A DNA stretch of 64,000 nt from positions 13,516,001 through 13,580,000 of the forward strand of contig JBHGNT010000011.1 in assembly GCA_043228905.1 (NCBI GenBank). The letters are read 5' to 3'. This DNA is from Azolla caroliniana (Eukaryota; Polypodiophyta). This document shows, piece by piece, positions 34,022 to 45,305 of the stretch. The stretch's first letter is position 1. Each line of letters starts with the position of its first letter. A program made the translations under genes and the position numbers. The notes below the pieces were generated by a model that saw only the letters and a program-made list of their open reading frames with translations, made no database searches and had not been told where the DNA came from.

Positions 34022-34513
34022 GGGGAAATGGTATATGGCTTACGGTAATAACAAATGGACTCTAGAGCATAAGAAAAGGTGTCTTTCGAGATCTAAATGT
34101 AGTAGAAAAGAGAGGTAGAGACGTGAAGTAAAAAACCGAGACTCGAGTGATGTTGTGTGCGGATGACCTGAGGGCGAATGAACGAGAAGTGAGAGTGATT
34201 TGTCAATCCACGCGATCAAAAGAGACCTAGAAGAGACCCCTAAGAAGAAAGATTAGTTGGGCATTTTGGGGGAAATGGTATATGGCTTACGATAATAACA
34301 AATGGACTCTGGAGCATAAGAAAAGGTGTATTTCGAGATCTAAATGTAGTAGAAAAGAGAGGCAGAGACGAGAAGTAAAAAACCGAGACTTGAGTGATGT
34401 TTTGTGTGGATGACCTGAGGGCGAATGAACGAGAAGTGAGAGTGATTTGTCAATCCACGTGATCAAAAGAGAACTACAAGAGACCCCAAAGAAGAAAGAT
34501 TGGTTGGGCATTT
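34022..34513. repeat. 247 bp tandem duplication upstream of the bHLH gene
   Basis: The segment from ggggaaatggtatatggctt (34,022) to gattagttgggcatttt recurs from 34,269 with about a dozen point differences (atggtatatggcttac at 34,028 and 34,275). Period 247 bp. No coding content recognised. Confidence 0.88.
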
Positions 34514-34900
34514 ATTTATTTGTTGTTTTTTGTTTTATTTTGTTTTGGGGAAGGGGACAGGGACGAGGGTAGACATTGGAAATAAGGAAAGCCCCCCCCC
34601 CAAAAAAATATATTATTATTGCGGGATTGAGCCCTCCCTCCCTTTAAAACAAAAAGAGAAAGAAACATTTCGAGGAATTCACTGCGAATTTGGACACGAG
34701 GCAGATAATACAAGCCAAGAAAGAAAAGAAAAAGAAAAAGAAATCTATAATATAAAAAAATGGAATAAAATAAAAAAATAAACAAAAAAAGTACTATACA
34801 TACAACATAAATTTTGTTATTTATTTATTTATTTATTTCTAAAAGCTTTTTTGTTTTATTGTTTCGGGGAGAGGTGGATAAGGTGTGGCGAAGGGGAGGC
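34514..34900. repeat. Low-complexity spacer
   Basis: Contains a C run (about 34,591-34,601), A-rich stretches and a (attt)n run at 34,820-34,840. No gene. Confidence 0.6.
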
Positions 34901-34911
34901 TGACGCGTGGC

Positions 34912-35325
34912 CACGTGCGAGAGAGTACATAGACAGAAAGGACGCGTTCCCACACAGCGACACTTTTTCTATTCCTATTTTTTTTTGTTTGGGCGCGTCT
35001 CTAAAAATTACCACACTTGGGGGAGAGGGGGGCTTCGGCCAGTGGGGGTGCGACAGCTGGCGGGGCCCACAGGGCCACGTGGACCCCGTTCTGCCACGTC
35101 GGCCCCCCCCCCCCCCCCCCGCCCCGGGCCGGCCCACACACACACATAGAAAACAAAAGAAAGAATGCCTTCCCACAATGATGGAGCCCCGACGGGCGGG
35201 CGGACGGACGGGACGGGCGGCGAACGGGAAAAGCATCGAAATCTCTCTCAATACAACCAAAACTAAAACACACACACACACACACACACAAAATACATGT
35301 AATTACAAATTTTACGATATATATA
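34912..35325 (+). promoter_or_regulatory. Probable bHLH promoter: G-boxes and TATA box
   Basis: Perfect G-boxes CACGTG at 34,912-34,917 and 35,076-35,081 and a related CACGTC at 35,095-35,100 lie 320-515 bp before the ATG; G-boxes bind bHLH or bZIP proteins, so self-control is possible but unproven. TATATATA at 35,318-35,325 sits about 100 bp before the ATG. A 17-base C run (about 35,104-35,120) and (AC)n at 35,264-35,290 lie between, and (TG)n (35,338-35,352) falls in the presumed leader. Confidence 0.5.
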
Positions 35326-35424
35326 CACATAGAGATTGTGTGTGTGTGTGTTATGTATGGCCAACAGGAAGGAAGAAGCTTGTGTAGCCTGTTGTAATTA
35401 TTCTTCGCACTAAACCCCTTCCAT

Positions 35425-38252
35425 ATGGCCGCTGCCCATACACCCCCTCCCCCTCCCCCTCCCTCTCCCCCTGCTGCTGCTACTGCTAGTGCTAATAACA
35501 ACTGCGCCATGCCTCATCAGGACCACCCGGGTTCGATCCCCACCGATCATGATCGCGACCTTATTACCATCCATTCCATGCCCCACTACATCTACCACGA
35601 TCTTCCTAACCCTAACCCTAACCCTAACCCTAACCCTAACGCCATCTCCTCCGACGACCTCGACCTCCTCCAGACACTGGAGCAGGAGTGCGACCTCTTC
35701 CTCGTCCCCCCCATCCACATGCCCGACCTCTCCTCGGAATCGAGCAGCCACCACAAGTTCAATATCGAGGAGGACCACATCTGCAATGCCGCCGCCCATT
35801 GGGAGGGTGCCCATGCTCTGCAGGCCGGGATGAATCGGTTGCCCCTGCTGCTGCCTCCTCCTCCTCCTCCTGGCCCCCATGGACACAACCTCATCAACGA
35901 TCATAGCGAAGGCGGAGGAGACCGGAGTCTCATGGATTTGGACTCCATTTGGAAGCCGGCCAATGATCCTGACCTCTTTGGTCAATCCCTGGAGGATATA
36001 AACCTGCTTCACAACATTGGGCATGGTGGGATGAGCACACCTACTGCAGATCATCACCATCACCATCACCATCCTCCTCCTCATGACATGCAATTCCTAT
36101 ACAATCCTTCTTGTAGCGAGCAACGAGCAAAGGCAGTGGAGGATAAGGAAGAAGAATTAGTAGAGGTGGGTGATGCTTATCACAATAAGGCCACCACCAC
36201 ATTGAGCTGGTACAATGATAGCAACATTGGTACTAGGCCTCTAAGCCTAGAGCACATGGGTCATCTTTCTCTCACTATCCCTAGTCATGATCATCATTCC
36301 CTGAATTACAATTATGTAACCTATAATGGTGATCATCATCACCATCATCATCATCACGATAATGCAGCCTTCCAATATGACATGGCAGGCTCATCTCTTT
36401 CGCCAATGCCGCCTTCGGATGGTCACCTTATCTCAAAATTCACGGGTTGCGAGAAATCATCGGTCATGAATAGAGGCTCGGAAGAAGACGCCCGAACTAT
36501 TACGATGACGGGAGTAGGGCTGCCCGAAACCATGGTGGAGAGAGCTCATTTGGGCCATAATGCACATGTCTTAGTTAAGCCCAACGTTAAATCGTGTGGC
36601 TCTCGTAGTGACCTCCTCATCCCTAAAGGGACTCAATACAACTCTTGCGACGATCTTAGCGATACCAATCACCAACATCATGAGGATGATGATCATGATT
36701 GGGACAATCACTTGCACTACACGGATGACACCACCACTAACACCACCATCACCACCACCACCAACAACAATGCTAGTAGTAGTAATTGTAGTAGTATGTC
36801 CGCAAAGTACCCCGTGACTACCTCGACATCCAAGAACTTGGTCTCGGAACGTCGGAGACGAAAGAACCTTAATGAGAGGCTTTACTCCTTGAGAGCAATT
36901 GTACCCAAGATTAGCAAGGTAGACTTAAAATTATAAATGTAAATGAATTTGCTCTAATGTTGTGATGTACATAAGAATCCATGCCTAGCTAGTGTTATCG
37001 TCTATACACACACACACACACCCCTTGGATTGTTTATTTTAGAGATATGATCCATGGTGTCCACTTCCATTTTATTTCATGCTAGATGGATAAGGCTTCG
37101 ATTGTGGGTGATGCAATTAGCTACCTCCAAGAACTCCAAAAGCAAGTGGTAGATATGCAAACCGACATTCGGAACTTACAAACATCAAAGACAGATCCCG
37201 AAGTCCAAGACCAATCTACAAGTAGTTGTGAGGAGAATAACAATGTAGATTGTGATCATGTCAATATCTCCCATCGTGAGAATTTTGTAGAGCACAAGAT
37301 TTTGCAGGTAATCTTAATATATGACTCATTGGAACTAGCCTTTATAGATACAAATAAATTTAGTAAGGGCATGTCCGGAAATCATCAAATTGCACTAACT
37401 ATAGCTCTGGATTCATCAATCTCTTGCGATTTCTTTGCTTTACATTGATTAATATCATTTAAAATTGATTAGCTTTAAATTTTTACGGATGTGTGTGTGT
37501 AGTTAGATGTTTGTACCATGGAGAACAATACATATCACCTTATGATACATTGCAAGAAGGCCCGTGGAGTGCTAGTTCAACTAACGAGGGCATTGGAAGC
37601 CTTGAATTTTGAGATCGTCAACGCCAATCTTAGTGCAATCAGCGATCATATTCTCAACACAATTGTCATCAAGGTATGTATCATGTAGTTATTGCATTAT
37701 ATTATAACTAGTGAAAATATATGTCATATTCTTACTTTCCTCATGGTTAAAAAATGTTTACGCATGGTGGTTTCACCAATTCTAGGACCACTATGCTTCG
37801 TTGCTCATTTGTCTAGTATGGTCTTGTTGTTCACGCTCAAAGAAAATAGAAATACGCATATCTTATTTTCAACACAACTGTCGAGGTATATATTATTATA
37901 GCTACTTTCAACTTGGCAATAGAGTGCCATTTTAAAGTGTTTAGTATTTGCATAGTTTTCACTATATTGGTCTAATTATACAGCCCAAGGATAGCTATGT
38001 AGGACTAGTGACCTTCTAACATATGGCCTACATCAATGAAAGAGCAAAATGTCACTAAAGCATGCTATGTTTAACACCACCCTAAGTTGCAAAAAGTAGT
38101 CTCGTACATTCAACCGTAAGATGGAAAAAGGTCCAATAATATATATATTTATCTTGCATTATGTGTAGGTAAGCAAGGACGACGTGTTGAAGCCTGAAGA
38201 GCTGAAGGAGATGGTGCTAGGGATCGTTCCCATGTTTGGATTATATGTATGA
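35425..38252 (+). CDS. bHLH transcription factor with ACT-like C-terminus (AMS/DYT1-like group, tentative)
   Basis: Four exons, all introns GT-AG and phase 0: 35,425-36,918, 37,086-37,307, 37,503-37,673, 38,169-38,252, giving 656 residues. A nuclear DNA-binding regulator is expected. The bHLH spans about 470-522: basic part SKNLVSERRRRKNLNERL with N471, E475 and R479, the E and R that read E-box DNA. Helix 2 starts MDKASIVGDAISYLQELQ, and the split between SK and MDKASI is a common intron site in plant bHLH genes. Residues about 573-650 (ENNTYHLMIHCKKARGVLVQ, then FEIVNANLSAISDHIL) resemble the ACT-like dimer domain of the tapetal AMS/TDR/DYT1/bHLH10-type and bHLH35-like proteins. The N-terminal 460 residues have Pro, His and Asn tracts and an acidic segment (SSDDLDLLQTLEQECDLFL) that could activate transcription. 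The start is the first in-frame ATG of exon 1. Subgroup is uncertain. Confidence 0.88.
35605..35640 (+). repeat. Six telomere-like CCTAAC units in coding sequence
   Basis: Perfect 36 bp array inside exon 1, read as alternating Asn-Pro in the protein (residues about 60-72). The period is 6 bp, so unit gain or loss keeps the frame. The complement is (GTTAGG)n. Confidence 0.95.
36919..37085 (+). other. bHLH gene intron 1
   Basis: 167 bp, GT..AG, between Lys498 and Met499. It contains an (AC)n run at 37,007-37,021. Reading through it hits a stop within six codons. Confidence 0.88.
37308..37502 (+). other. bHLH gene intron 2
   Basis: 195 bp, gtaatc..gtgtag, phase 0; T-rich with a tgtgtgtgtgtag acceptor. 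Confidence 0.8.
37674..38168 (+). other. bHLH gene intron 3
   Basis: 495 bp, gtatgt..tgtgtag, phase 0. Splicing joins NTIVIK to VSKDDVLKPEELKEMV, completing the C-terminal domain. Confidence 0.8.
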
Positions 38253-38408
38253 CACATCCCGTGAAGCTCTAATGTGAGCCTTGATAATTAACAAGGTTCA
38301 CGAGCATCTCATCTTTGATGAAATTAGAAACTATCGTAACACAAAAGGTGTGTAACCTTAGTTGGTTCTTGAATCCATCTCCAATCCGACGTGAAATTAT
38401 TGTATCCC

Positions 38409-41400
38409 AATAATTGTATTTGACTTCCATTCTTTGTATAAATTGAGATGTTCACGAAGAGGTTTACGTTTTGTTCAATTGTATAAGCAATATTCCTGAC
38501 AATGTGAGCCTACCATAGGTGATTTCTCACGTACCCATGAAATCTTGAGAAATCATGAATCTTTCCCATAGGTATGTGATAATGACGTATTGATGGTTAA
38601 AAGACATAATTAATGATTACGTCAATGCCACAATATTATGTGGTTCCCGAATTTGGAACTATTTTATGTGGGAAAGATAAGAGTGTATGAAGTGTAATCT
38701 TCCACCTTCCCAATTTGTACAACAAAAGTATGTGTAAAGTTTGTTACTGTTATGGAGTGACGTGTGTATTGTATAGAAATTAGACAACAAAGTTGTTTCT
38801 AAATGTAGTACATAAGCAACCGAACAATTATTATATGAAAAGTTGTGATTCATTAAGTGCACCCCTCAATGTTTTACACCTATCAATCTTTGTACAACCA
38901 CTACTCAATTGTTACATGAACTCAATTTTTACATGGTAGTACACTTGGTATAGGGACAAAAAAGCAATCAACTCCCACTTAGAGAGATTCTTGACTCATC
39001 AAGGGGTTGGTACAACTTTTTGCACATACAAAATGTTTGAGAGAAATTGCATGCCATATCCCCATGTAACTCATGTTGGAAAATTATCATCTTTCAATTG
39101 TCAATGGCACTGACCAAATAATGCCCAATCTTGTTGACCCAATGCCAATAAGCAACCTTCTTGATGGCATTCTTCGCCGTTTGGAACCCTTCATGTCCAT
39201 TCAAGGATACATAAAAACAAGTTTATTATATGCACAAGAAACAAGCGGCTCACTCCCACTTCCATTACATAGGCAAAGACGTTGGTGACCAAGGTCATGA
39301 CTCATAAAATAGAAGGGGACAAAGAATATGAAAACCAAAAAAAGCCCCAGAACAATGAAAAAAAGTCTCACTATTGACCCTTTTTGACAATTCTTGATCT
39401 TCTTGCTATAAACCTACAAGTAGTAAGTATCCCATCACAAGAGCTTGGACTGAATTGTCTCAAGTTATCATGTATTGCTTGATTGTTTACATGTTGATTA
39501 AAGGTAGAAATTGACTTGTTTCAAATATATAGTTTTAAGTTTTTAACTAGTATGGAGTTCAAAAACTATTAAGTATAACGTATAACTCAATAACGGTAAT
39601 TGGTTTAGGAAAAGTTTCACCATGATACCTAGCCACTAGGTACACATTGGTTTAGGCTTTCCCAACAATCATGTGGATGAAAGACTTTAGTAGTTGTGAA
39701 GTGTATTTGAAATAAACTCCGAAGTTAACACACATCCTTGACCAATGTCGATGGGGACTAAGACTAACCTCCAAGAAATCGGTAGACTTTGAGTAAACTC
39801 CTATCAGGTGAGTTGTAGAATTGTTAGAAGATTGGAAGCTTGACAAGAAGATATAATGTTGAGTATATGTCCACAATACGTATAGAATCTCAAGATGAAG
39901 CAACAAGACATGAGACAAAGAGAAAATATTCAAACGCTAAACATGCAATCGGGATCAAACGAGGCACAAATGTCCTCATTTAAACAAACATTGGACCCAA
40001 TATTGCAAAGCGTTTGTCCTACATCACCCACAAAATTGTAGAAAAGCGCCCATTATTGGGAGTGGAGACTGTCAGAGGTGAAACAAGCACAACATCATAG
40101 TATCAGGAAACACAAATGGTGTTGTTTAACAGAAGAATTGGATAAACAAATTGAAGTATTCAAGAAGCAACTGATAGAGATCAAGATCAACAATGGAGAG
40201 AGACAGGGAGAGAAGAAGGCACCAAGAGGCATGAACAAAATAAATGTATTATTCAAACATTACAATACTAGAAGAGGCTTCAATAATTGTATTTGACTTC
40301 CATTCTTTGTATAAATTGAGATGTTCACGAAGAGGCTTACGTTTTGTTCAATTGTATAAGCAATATTCCTGACAATGTGAGCCTACCATAGGTGATTTCT
40401 CACGTACCCATGAAATCTTGAGAAATCATGAATCTTTCCCATAGGTATGTGATAATGACATATTGATGGTTAAAAGACATAATTAATGATTATGTCAATG
40501 CCACAATATTATGTGGTTCTCGAATTTGGAACTATTTTATGTGGGAAAGATAGAGTGTATGAAGTGTAATCTTCCACCTTCCCAATTTGTACAACAAAAG
40601 TATGTGTAAAGTTTGTTAGTGTTATGGAGTGGCATGTGTATTGTATAGAAATTAGACAACAAAGTTGTTCCTACATGTAGTACACAACTAACCAAACAAT
40701 TATTATATGAAAAGTTGTGATTCATTAAGTGCACCCCTCAATGTTTTACACCCGTCAATCTTTGTACAACCACTAGTCAATTTTTACATGAACTCAATTT
40801 TTACAGGGTAGTACACTTGGTCTTGGGACAAAAAAGTAATCAACTCCCACTTAGAGAGATTCTTGACTCATCAAGCTATGTTCGTTTTGATGGTTAAACA
40901 TGGTTAAGAAGGGGTTGGTACAACTTTTTGCACATACAAAATGTTTGAGAGAAATTGCATGCCATATCCCCATGTAACTCATGTTGGAAAATTATCATCT
41001 TTCAATTGTCAATGGCACTGACCAAATAATGCCCAATCTTGTTGACCCAATGCCAATAAGCAACCTTCTTGATGGCATTCTTCGCCATTTGGAACCCTTC
41101 CTGTCCATTCAAGGATACATAACAACAAGAAGTTTATTATATGCACAAAAAACAAGTGGCTCACACACACTTCCATTACATAGGCAAAGACGTTGGTGAC
41201 CAAGGTCATGACTCATAAAATAGAAGGGGACAAAGAATATGAAAACCAAAAAAAGCCCAAGAACAACGATAAAAAGACTCACTATTGACCCTTTTTGACA
41301 ATTCTTGATCTTCTTGCTATAAACCTCTTAAAGTAGTAAGTATCCCATCGCAAGAGCTTGGACTAAATTGTCTCAAGTTATCATGTATTGCTTGATTGTT

Positions 41401-42172
41401 TACATGTTGATTAAAGGTAGAAATTGACTTGTTTCAAATATATAGTTTTAAGTTTTTAACTAGTCTGGAGTTCAAAAACTATTAAGTATAACTTATAACT
41501 CAATAACCGTAATTGGCTTAGGAAAATTTTGACCATGATACTTAGCTACTAGGTACACATCGGGTTAGGCTTTCCCAACAATCATGTGGATGAAAGACTT
41601 TAGTAGTTGTGAAGTGTATTTGAAAGTAACTCTGAAGTTATCACACATCCTTGAGACTAAGACTAACCTCCAAGAAATCAGTAGACTTTGAGTAAACTCC
41701 TATCAAGTGAGTTGTAGAATTGTTAGAAGATTGGAAGCTTGACGAGAAGATATAACGTTGTGTGTATGTCCACAATACGTATAGAATCTCAAGATGAAGC
41801 AACAAGACATGAGACAAAGAGAAAATATTCAAACGCTAAACATGCAATCGGGATCAAACGAGGCACAAATGTCCTCATTTAAACAAACATTGGACCCAAT
41901 ATTGCAAAGCGTTTGTCCTACATCGCCCACAAAATTGTAGAAAAGCGCCCATTGTTGGGAGTGGAGACTGTTAGAGGTGAAACAAGCACAACATCATAGT
42001 ATCAGGAAACACAAATGGTGTTGTTTAACAGAAGAATGGGATAAACAAATTGAAGTATTCAAGAAGCAACTGATAGAGATCAAGATCAACAATGGAGAGA
42101 GACAGGGAGAGAAGAAGGCACCAAGAGGCATGAACAGAGTAAATATATTATTCAAACATTACAATACTAGAA
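38409..42172. repeat. About 1.9 kb tandem duplication downstream of the bHLH gene
   Basis: Copy 1 is 38,409-40,281 and copy 2 is 40,282-42,172, joined head to tail at aataattgtatttgacttcc. They differ by scattered substitutions, small indels and a 34 bp insertion in copy 2 (about 40,877-40,910). The unit starts about 155 bp behind the bHLH stop, so copy 1 may include its 3' UTR. No protein domain is recognised; paired ORFs of 60-95 codons in both copies show no family likeness. Confidence 0.92.
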
Positions 42173-43857
42173 TGACACTATCCACTACTAAAGAACTAGG
42201 TTACAAAGCCAGTTATATACTAATTGGGCTAGGGAAACTACCCTTTGACATATTTACATAATTGTCCTAAACCTAGTTTGTCCAATGGGATAGTGTGAAT
42301 ACGTCCATTATACGCCCGTATTCGACACCCATGAGGTGGTGTTGCAAAGTTACGTGCATGCTTGTGAACGGAAGCAAGACCATTAGGGACTTAAACTAGA
42401 GAGGACAGGTTGCAGATTAGAACTATTGTGTTGATGATTTCATGATACCTATTGACATTTGGTTTAGTGGCTAGAGGTTTGTTTTATTCTTAAGATTTAT
42501 TTGTAAGAGATCCAACACTCAATAATAGTTATGCTATTTGTAAATATAAATCTTCTAACTCTATAGGTGCAAGGTTTGAATCTTACCTTACATGAATACT
42601 CTATGTGGCACACTAGGCCTACACACTCATACTGTTATTTTATTCCCTGTTTGGTGGTTAAAGGAGGAGGAGAAGGTTTGGAGACCCTCAAGGCAAAATC
42701 TTCATGTTGGCACAATGAGGTTTCCTAAACGACAATTTGAGTTTCATCTTTCGTTGATTAAGCTCCAAAATCATGTAACTTTGCATCCCGAGCTCAGAAA
42801 TTTGAGCCAAATAGTCCAACACATTCCTCGTTTGATCGTGATTAGTTTCACAATAAATAATTTAATATAAATATTAGAATTAGAAATTTCACGAATTGAG
42901 TATATATAAGTGAGTTTATCTTAAGTCTGTTACATAGAGTGACTTGAAAGGGAAATAGATTATGAAAATAGAGGTATAAGATTTGACGGTGGATTTTAAG
43001 AGGGATATCCTCGGGTTTTAGTTCAGTGGAGCGATGTGATGGTTTCATTGCCTCTTGTCTTTGGTGGACTTGAGAACCCTCTTTATTCGCTACTCCAAGC
43101 TCGTAAATTGACCCTTTGCAATGAGTTTCATTCTCCCTTTTATAAGCCTCATGAGCACTTCATGCAAATAAAAATAACAACTCTCTTTTTTAGTATGTAC
43201 CTTGCTTTTCATTTTTGCATGCACTCCTTTCGTTGAGCCCATAGTGCAAGAAAAATATTAATACCCATGTCCATCCCATTGAGGTGCACTTGATGTTCTA
43301 TAGTCCAAACATAACTTTGACCCTTGACCTTTTGTGCTTGGAATAAGCTTTTGTCAATTACGCTATACATCTTTGTTATGTTTTATTTATCTTGTTGCAT
43401 ATATACTTTTGTTCTATCCTTCAACCTTCTATATATATCTAGTTTGACTTAGTTCAAACCAATATCTTTACTCAAGTACCCTATGTCAGTACCTAGACCC
43501 ATGGGACTCCTACTACTATCATTCTTTTCGACGCAACCGCCATCTCCAAAAATTTGAGCAAGACTTTTTGAGCCGGAGTTTCAAAACTCACGCGAGACTC
43601 AAGTTCAAGGGATGGGGCAAAAGGTCAACCTTATGCCTACAATGAGATTTAAGAAGAGTATGAGTCGTGACAATATTATGAAGAATCCTTATCTCAATTT
43701 GATGAAGTAGATGCGAATATTTGCGCAACATATATACTTCATGATGGAGATACACACGATATAATACTTTTTCGTGGTTCATAACTAGGTTCCCACATGG
43801 TGAGTGATTGTTTGACATGATTATGAAACCACAACACCAATGGTCAATATTACCAGT
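42173..43857. other. AT-rich intergenic DNA
   Basis: No gene supported. A short tRNA-like B-box segment (gcaaggtttgaatcttacct) lies near 42,570-42,590, similar to those at 55,650 and 56,615. Confidence 0.45.
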
Positions 43858-44289
43858 TGTTGAGAATCAAGCTCAAGTTGTGTGAACATGTGCTTATGAA
43901 GAAAAGGACGATGTGTGAAAAAGTGTGTGAGCACACTTTATTGTAATCCGTGTAGTTGTGGAGTGTTAGTGTGGTCAAAGAATATTAGATATTCTTATGA
44001 CAAAATCATACATCTTGGTTAGATTCCACCAACACATTTAATAGGGCAATCACTTGAGGACTTGTATATAAAACCCCCTTTGGCCATTTAGTTTAGTTGA
44101 TGATCTTTGGATAATTAATATAGCTCTCTTAAGTGCATAGGCTGTCATCCCCCTATTGTGTGTTTTCTTATTTTTCTGGTTATTCTCTGTAATTCCTTCT
44201 CTTGCTTATACATTCACTCGCTCTCTCTCTCTCACACACACACACTATGCTTCTGAATACTAAACTCTACTAGAGTTAGATTCTTTACA
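43858..44289 (+). repeat. Copia-D 5' LTR
   Basis: TGTTGAGAATCAAGCTC to TTCTTTACA, 432 bp, same broad family as the copia-B/C LTRs. CT- and CA-rich run near 44,218-44,245. Confidence 0.85.
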
Positions 44290-44301
44290 TGGTATCAGAG
44301 C
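44290..44301 (+). other. Copia-D primer binding site
   Basis: TGGTATCAGAGC directly behind the LTR. Confidence 0.92.
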
Positions 44302-44451
44302 GTGAGGATTAGAGATCCTTCACTGAGCTCTACCATTGAAACTGTGGGAGCAGCTAGAGACGTTGTTTTAAAACCTGCTATCGTCGCTGCAGTTTTGCAC
44401 AGCAAGAGGCTCACGTTAACAGGATCATACGAATCAAGTTAAATCAGAAAT

Positions 44452-44945
44452 ATGAATGCACAGATGGGTAGCGCACTTCCAACAAAGAAGTTGGACAAGC
44501 ACAACTACGTATCTTGGGAATATAAGATGCATCAATACCTAGTTGGGCAAGGGTATTGGAGTTATATCGAGGGAGCTCAAGAAACAACCCCCGATAGTAC
44601 AAATCCCAACTACCCCACATGGCAACAAGGCGCCAGTAGGGTGATGTATTGTTTGGCAACATGTGTGCAAGATCACATGTTAAGCTATATTCGTGATGCG
44701 AAATCCCCAACAAAAGCGTGGAAAAAATTGAAGAAGATTTTCGTGGCTTCAACTACATTGAGAAAACTTCAACTCCGGTAGGAGTTGAACAATATTCGGC
44801 AGGGGGATATGTTTGTGACAGACTATACCCTCCGGATCAAAGACTTATGCGATTCAATTGGCTCTGTCAATGTCGCAGTTGATGATGACGAGATGGTGCA
44901 TATCTGCCTTGGCAGCCTCGCACAAAAATATGGCTCATTTCGAAC
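44452..44945 (+). pseudogene. Copia-D gag, first part
   Basis: UBN2-type Gag starting MNAQMGSALPTKKLDKHNYV and continuing to LAQKYGSFRT, 60-70% like copia-B gag by eye. A tag at 44,779 replaces the Gln of LQLRQEL. It is cut at cgaac (44,941-44,945) by G2 and resumes at 56,636. Confidence 0.9.
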
Positions 44946-45034
44946 TGTCAGGAATAGTACTAAAGTAGTAAGAGAATTAGTACTAAAGAAGAGAAGTACT
45001 ATTAGTACTAAGAGGACGGGGCTGCGTAAGATTC

Positions 45035-45073
<39 letters not shown>

Positions 45074-45305
45074 AGAGAGAGATAGCGAGTATGAGAGAGA
45101 GAGAGATGATGATAACAACTAATATATTATGTGAAGGATAAGTACAAAATGGCTAAGAGGCTTAAGACTGGCGTTGAACCAATTTGGTTCAACATAATGC
45201 CTAGTGCCTTCTTTTATAGTGTTCTCAGGAGTAATCCCGAAGCTTCTAGAATGTTCCAGAGAAATCTAGAATATACATTAATTTCCTATAATAAAACTTA
45301 AATGA
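44946..45305 (-). repeat. G2 3' LTR, short version
   Basis: Matches 56,199-56,539 with few differences apart from the length of the GA run (about 45,041-45,067). It contains a tandem of agtact-type motifs (gtactaaag, gtactattagtacta). The 96 bp tRNA-like outer part of the other LTR is missing. Confidence 0.88.

Noticed and set aside
34856-35510. Minus-strand ORFs over the bHLH promoter and start
   Set aside because: Val/Cys/Gly runs from AC, C-run and CCT repeats; no domain.
35605-35640. Telomere or chromosome end
   Set aside because: Only 36 bp, inside an open exon, with genes and elements continuing on both sides.
38659-41832. Paired small ORFs in both copies of the 1.9 kb duplication as genes
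   Set aside because: Conserved only because the DNA is duplicated; frames differ by indels and show no family likeness.
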